Shown: one piece after another, positions 60,845 through 64,000 of the stretch | Layout of the letters: every line of letters starts with the position of its first letter | Numbering within the stretch: position 1 is the stretch's first letter | From: Roseivirga echinicomitans | Lineage (GTDB): Bacteria > Bacteroidota > Bacteroidia > Cytophagales > Cyclobacteriaceae | Assembly (NCBI RefSeq): GCF_001592935.1 | Contig: NZ_LRDB01000001.1 | Location: 620,001 to 684,000 of the forward strand | DNA length: 64,000 nucleotides | Direction: 5' to 3' | Made by a program: the position numbers and the translations under genes | Notes under the pieces: model-generated | Told to the model about the DNA's origin: nothing | The model's input: the letters and a program-made list of their open reading frames with translations, nothing else | Databases searched by the model: none

Positions 60845-60860
60845 TACGAACGAATTCGTA
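60845..60860. promoter_or_regulatory. BlaI operator 2
   Basis: Perfect inverted repeat TACGAA-CGAA-TTCGTA, centred 25 bp from operator 1. Confidence 0.65.
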
Positions 60861-60874
60861 AATGCAAATTATCA

Positions 60875-60890
60875 TACGAATATTTTCGTA
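60875..60890. promoter_or_regulatory. BlaI operator 3
   Basis: Perfect inverted repeat TACGAA-TATT-TTCGTA, centred 30 bp from operator 2 (about three helix turns) and 155 bp before the S9 peptidase start, so that gene may also be controlled. Confidence 0.65.
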
Positions 60891-61044
60891 GACTAATCAA
60901 GGGACTTGCCTAAGGTCATATGATTTCTGCCGAAAATGTGAAATCCCTTTCCTCTCATCAGGTTTTTAGAACAATTATATTATCTATCTGTATTTAGCAT
61001 GAAAGGAATGCTTAATTTCATTAACCATTAAAACTACCAAAGAG

Positions 61045-63516
61045 ATGAAACTACTGAAGAATTTAAAACGATTCGCTGGTCTTTTGGTCTTGGTGATGCT
61101 ATTGAACTTCGGTTCGATACAAGCCCAAGATGCCAATATGGGCTACCAAAGGCCTCCAGAAGAAATTGCCAAACTGATTGACGCTCCATCAACGCCATCG
61201 GTGAGTATTGATTCCAAAGCAACATGGATGTTGTTGATGGAAAGACCAGGTTATCCTTCCATTGAAGAGGTAGCTGCGCCAGAACTTAGAATTGGTGGAA
61301 CAAGAATTAATCCTGCCACAAATGGACCAAGCCGCCAGAGCTTTATGACAGGCTTGAGCTTAAAGAACATTTCTTCAGGCCAGGAATTTCAGTTTTCGGG
61401 AATGCCAAGCAAGCCTCAAATTGGCAACGTAAGCTGGTCGATGGACGAAAGTAAAATTGCTTTTACCAATACTACCGAAAGCGGAATTGAGCTTTGGGTG
61501 GCAGATGTAAACAGTAAGTCAGCTAAAAAATTGACGGGTGAAATCATCAACAATGCCTACGTAGGCGCATTTGAATGGATGCCAGATAATAACTCCTTAT
61601 TGGCCAGCACGGTGGTAGACAACCGTGGCCCTCAGCCGAAAAGACCTTTGGCTCCGACCGGACCAGTACTTCAAGAAACTTCAGGTGCGCTTGCTGCTTC
61701 AAGAACCTATCAGGATTTACTTGAAAATCCTTATGATGAAATGCTTTTCGAATACTATACCATGGTTCAGTTGAGGAAAATTGACATGAATGGAAATAGT
61801 CAAAAAATAGGGCAACCCGATATTATTAAGTCGGTGAATATTTCACCTGATGGCCAATACATGTTGGTACAAACCATTCAGAAACCTTTTTCTTATTTGG
61901 TGCCTGCTTCTCGTTTTCCTTTTCAATACGAAGTATGGAGCAATACAGGAAGCTTGGTAAAAGTAATGGCCAAAATTGATTTGGATGAAGTTCGTCCGAA
62001 TGGTTTTGACGCCACAAGATTAGGCGCGAGAAGCATGAATTGGAGAGCAGACAAGCCTAATACTTTATACTGGGCAGTGGCCAACGATGGTGGCGACCCA
62101 AATAAAGAAGTAAAAGAGCGTGACATTGTTTACATGCAAAACGCTCCGTTCAACGGTAACCCAACCAAGCTTTTGGGCACTAGCTTACGCTACTCTGGTA
62201 TTCAGTGGGGCGATGAGAATCGTGCCATATTAAATGAAGGCTGGTGGGCGCAACGTTTAGACAGAGCTACTTTGATTGATCCTTCTAAACCGAACACTCC
62301 TGGTCAGGTGTTGATTGATCGTGCGACCACCGATCGTTATAACGACCCTGGAAACCCAGTGATGACGAAAAATCAATATGGTTGGAATGTGCTTTTATTT
62401 GACAAAGACAATTTGTTTATGCGCAGCACGGGTGGTTCGCCAGAAGGGGACAGACCCTTCTTGAGCAAATTCAACATGAAAACCAAAAAGGCGGAAATCC
62501 TTTTCAGATCCGAAGCGCCTTATTATGAAAGAGTAACCGACCTGCTTTCTAAAAAAGGAGACTTGATAATCACCATGCGTGAGTCGGAGAAAGAGCCGCC
62601 AAACTATTACATCCGTGACTTGAAAAAAGGCACGATGAAGGCGATCACCGAATTCCCTCATCCGCAGCCTTCATTAATGAATATTAACAAGGAGATTGTA
62701 AAGTACCAGAGAAAAGATGGCGTCAATCTAAGTGCCACTTTATATACCCCTGCGGGTTATGATAAAGACAGAGATGGCCGTTTGCCCGTAATTATGTGGG
62801 CTTACCCAATTGAGTACAAATCGGTAGAAACGGCTTCTCAAATTAGAGGTACACCTTATTCGTTTACCAGAGTAAGTTCAGGTTCTCCATTATTTTGGGT
62901 GCTTCGTGGGTATGCTGTAATGGATGGCACTGAGTTCCCGATTATTGGAGAAGGTGAAAATGAGCCGAACGACACTTTCGTAGAGCAATTGGTGATGAAT
63001 GCCGAGGCAGCGATTGACAAAGCAGTAGAAATGGGTGTGGGCGACCGTAATAAGTTTGCCGTGGGGGGTCATTCTTATGGTGCCTTTATGACGGCCAACC
63101 TTTTGGCGCATTCCGATTTATTTGCAGCCGGGATTGCCCGAAGTGGTGCTTACAATAGAACGTTGACGCCTTTCGGTTTCCAAAGAGAGGAACGTACTTA
63201 TTGGGAAGATCCAGACCTTTACAACACCATGTCGCCATTTATGAATGCCGATAAAGTGAATGAGCCATTGCTTTTGATTCACGGTGAGGCCGACAATAAC
63301 TCGGGTACTTTCCCAATCCAGAGTATTCGTTTTTACAATGCCATTAAAGGCCACGGAGGCACCTCTCGTTTGGTCATGTTACCACACGAAAGCCATGGTT
63401 ATAGAGCCAAAGAATCGATTATGCATATGCTTTGGGAAATGGATACTTGGATGGAAACGCACGTAAAAAATGCGAAAACTAAACCAGAGAATGCTGCCAT
63501 CAATAGTAAGAAGTAA
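61045..63516 (+). CDS. S9-family serine peptidase (glutamyl-endopeptidase/prolyl-oligopeptidase type), secreted
   Basis: An 823-residue exported peptidase (signal peptide ending SIQAQ). An N-terminal beta-propeller (about 60-560, with WSMDESKIAF repeats) precedes an alpha/beta hydrolase domain with the triad Ser677 (GGHSYGAF), Asp750 (HGEADNN) and His784 (HESHGY). Family members cleave short peptides, often after Glu. It stands alone and ends at a strong terminator. Confidence 0.92.
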   Translation: MKLLKNLKRFAGLLVLVMLLNFGSIQAQDANMGYQRPPEEIAKLIDAPSTPSVSIDSKATWMLLMERPGYPSIEEVAAPELRIGGTRINPATNGPSRQSFMTGLSLKNISSGQEFQFSGMPSKPQIGNVSWSMDESKIAFTNTTESGIELWVADVNSKSAKKLTGEIINNAYVGAFEWMPDNNSLLASTVVDNRGPQPKRPLAPTGPVLQETSGALAASRTYQDLLENPYDEMLFEYYTMVQLRKIDMNGNSQKIGQPDIIKSVNISPDGQYMLVQTIQKPFSYLVPASRFPFQYEVWSNTGSLVKVMAKIDLDEVRPNGFDATRLGARSMNWRADKPNTLYWAVANDGGDPNKEVKERDIVYMQNAPFNGNPTKLLGTSLRYSGIQWGDENRAILNEGWWAQRLDRATLIDPSKPNTPGQVLIDRATTDRYNDPGNPVMTKNQYGWNVLLFDKDNLFMRSTGGSPEGDRPFLSKFNMKTKKAEILFRSEAPYYERVTDLLSKKGDLIITMRESEKEPPNYYIRDLKKGTMKAITEFPHPQPSLMNINKEIVKYQRKDGVNLSATLYTPAGYDKDRDGRLPVIMWAYPIEYKSVETASQIRGTPYSFTRVSSGSPLFWVLRGYAVMDGTEFPIIGEGENEPNDTFVEQLVMNAEAAIDKAVEMGVGDRNKFAVGGHSYGAFMTANLLAHSDLFAAGIARSGAYNRTLTPFGFQREERTYWEDPDLYNTMSPFMNADKVNEPLLLIHGEADNNSGTFPIQSIRFYNAIKGHGGTSRLVMLPHESHGYRAKESIMHMLWEMDTWMETHVKNAKTKPENAAINSKK

Positions 63517-63541
63517 TTGATCCGTTCATACCGAAACAACG

Positions 63542-63565
63542 AACCGCACTTGAAAGAGTGCGGTT
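63542..63565 (+). terminator. terminator of the S9 peptidase gene
   Basis: AACCGCACT (63542-63550) with AGTGCGGTT (63557-63565) followed by a run of T, 25 bp after the stop codon. Confidence 0.88.
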
Positions 63566-63643
63566 TTTTTGTTTCGGGTTTACAGTTATAAAATTCGATA
63601 TATTTATTAGAGTCAGTCACATTTATTACTGATATTATATGCT

Positions 63644-64000
63644 TTAAAACAACCCCATTTGCCCTTTGTTGGTTTTTACAAATAAGTCGGTGCGAAGCTT
63701 AGGCCTTGGCTCCGTATTTTGAAAGTATTTGGCTTTAGAAAGCTCAAACAGTCGGTTGATGGATTGCACCATTAAACCCTCGCCTCGCATTTTGGTGCTG
63801 TAACGACTGTCGTTTAGCTTGCCTCCGTGCGCCTCTTTTATTTGGTTCAGAATTTTGCTTGCCCTGTCGGGAAAAGCTTCTTGCACCCAATGTTCAAACA
63901 CTTGGCCAATGGCGCCATTTAACCGAACCATGGTATAGCTGGCGCTTCGTGCTCCAGCCTCAGAGGCGGCTTTCATAATGTCAGGAATTTCATGATCGTT
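63644..64000 (-). CDS. C-terminal part of a PA0069/Rv2578c-type radical-SAM protein (cut by window edge)
   Basis: The frame continues upstream to the window end (NDHEIPDI precedes the internal Met at 63976), so this is a 118-codon tail of a longer gene. AASEAGARSASYTMVRLNG and GQVFEHWVQEAFPDRASKIL are characteristic of the radical-SAM family called PA0069 or spore-photolyase-like, whose function is not settled. The catalytic iron-sulfur motif would lie outside the window. Confidence 0.8.
   Translation of the reverse strand, partial: NDHEIPDIMKAASEAGARSASYTMVRLNGAIGQVFEHWVQEAFPDRASKILNQIKEAHGGKLNDSRYSTKMRGEGLMVQSINRLFELSKAKYFQNTEPRPKLRTDLFVKTNKGQMGLF

Overview
The window looks like the chromosome of a free-living Bacteroidota, most likely of the Cytophagales type. 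The reasons are an ECF sigma/FecR anti-sigma/TonB-receptor trio, a GLPGLI-family protein beside a large outer-membrane barrel protein, two orphan ~790-residue FtsX/MacB-type permeases, many glycoside hydrolases and lipoproteins, and tRNA genes without an encoded CCA. The genus is inference; there is no rRNA or other firm taxonomic marker.

Left part (1-27.3 kb): an almost complete L-fucose utilisation locus, all on the minus strand, reading from 26330 down to 513. It encodes glycan-trimming enzymes (GH29 and GH95 alpha-L-fucosidases, GH2 beta-galactosidase, GH3 beta-glucosidase), an L-fucose permease, mutarotases, and the non-phosphorylating oxidative route (fucose dehydrogenase, lactonase, L-fuconate dehydratase, 2-keto-3-deoxy-fuconate dehydrogenase, diketo-acid hydrolase). 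That route yields pyruvate plus L-lactate, and the last gene (513-1670) is an FMN-dependent L-lactate-type dehydrogenase. A divergent AraC regulator at 26460 probably controls it.

Cargo inside the fucose locus (about 4.4-11.8 kb): two AT-rich plus-strand modules sit between GH3 and the mutarotase gene. Module B (4884-6556) is a two-gene SLATT plus TIR/deoxyribosyltransferase-like pair, a predicted anti-phage effector system. Module D (7204-11654) is a five-gene set: glycosyltransferase, hexapeptide acyltransferase, a second TIR-like protein, a stand-alone amino-acid adenylation enzyme and a carrier protein. Each module starts with a short GTT-containing motif whose reverse complement ends it (11 bp for B; 9 bp, or 12 of 14, for D). 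Each is followed by the same 3' end of the mutarotase gene and preceded by a copy of the same ~430-bp sequence. So one insertion slot is present twice in tandem with different cargo, and the ends resemble integron attC sites. This is the most novel feature of the window.

Middle (27.4-47.4 kb): an OsmC protein, three tandem paralogous lipoproteins of unknown function, a GH20 hexosaminidase, tRNA-Leu(UAA) and tRNA-Gly(GCC) separated by a hairpin-rich spacer, an FtsX-type permease, a PepSY-like lipoprotein, the sigma/anti-sigma/TonB-receptor unit, a TrmH-type RNA methyltransferase, an outer-membrane barrel protein, a coiled-coil lipoprotein, a sigma-54 activator, a possible tiny transcription unit encoding a 16-residue peptide, and a second FtsX-type permease.

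Right part (47.4-64 kb): a compact five-gene minus-strand operon joins a peptidoglycan-binding-type membrane protein, a coiled-coil protein, a putative GTPase partner, a Rab-like small GTPase and a soluble hybrid histidine kinase with Hpt domain. Then follow an outer-membrane barrel protein with GLPGLI partner and a divergent two-component system, a BlaI/M56 (BlaR1-like) pair with three matching operators, an S9 peptidase, and the end of a radical-SAM protein cut by the window edge.
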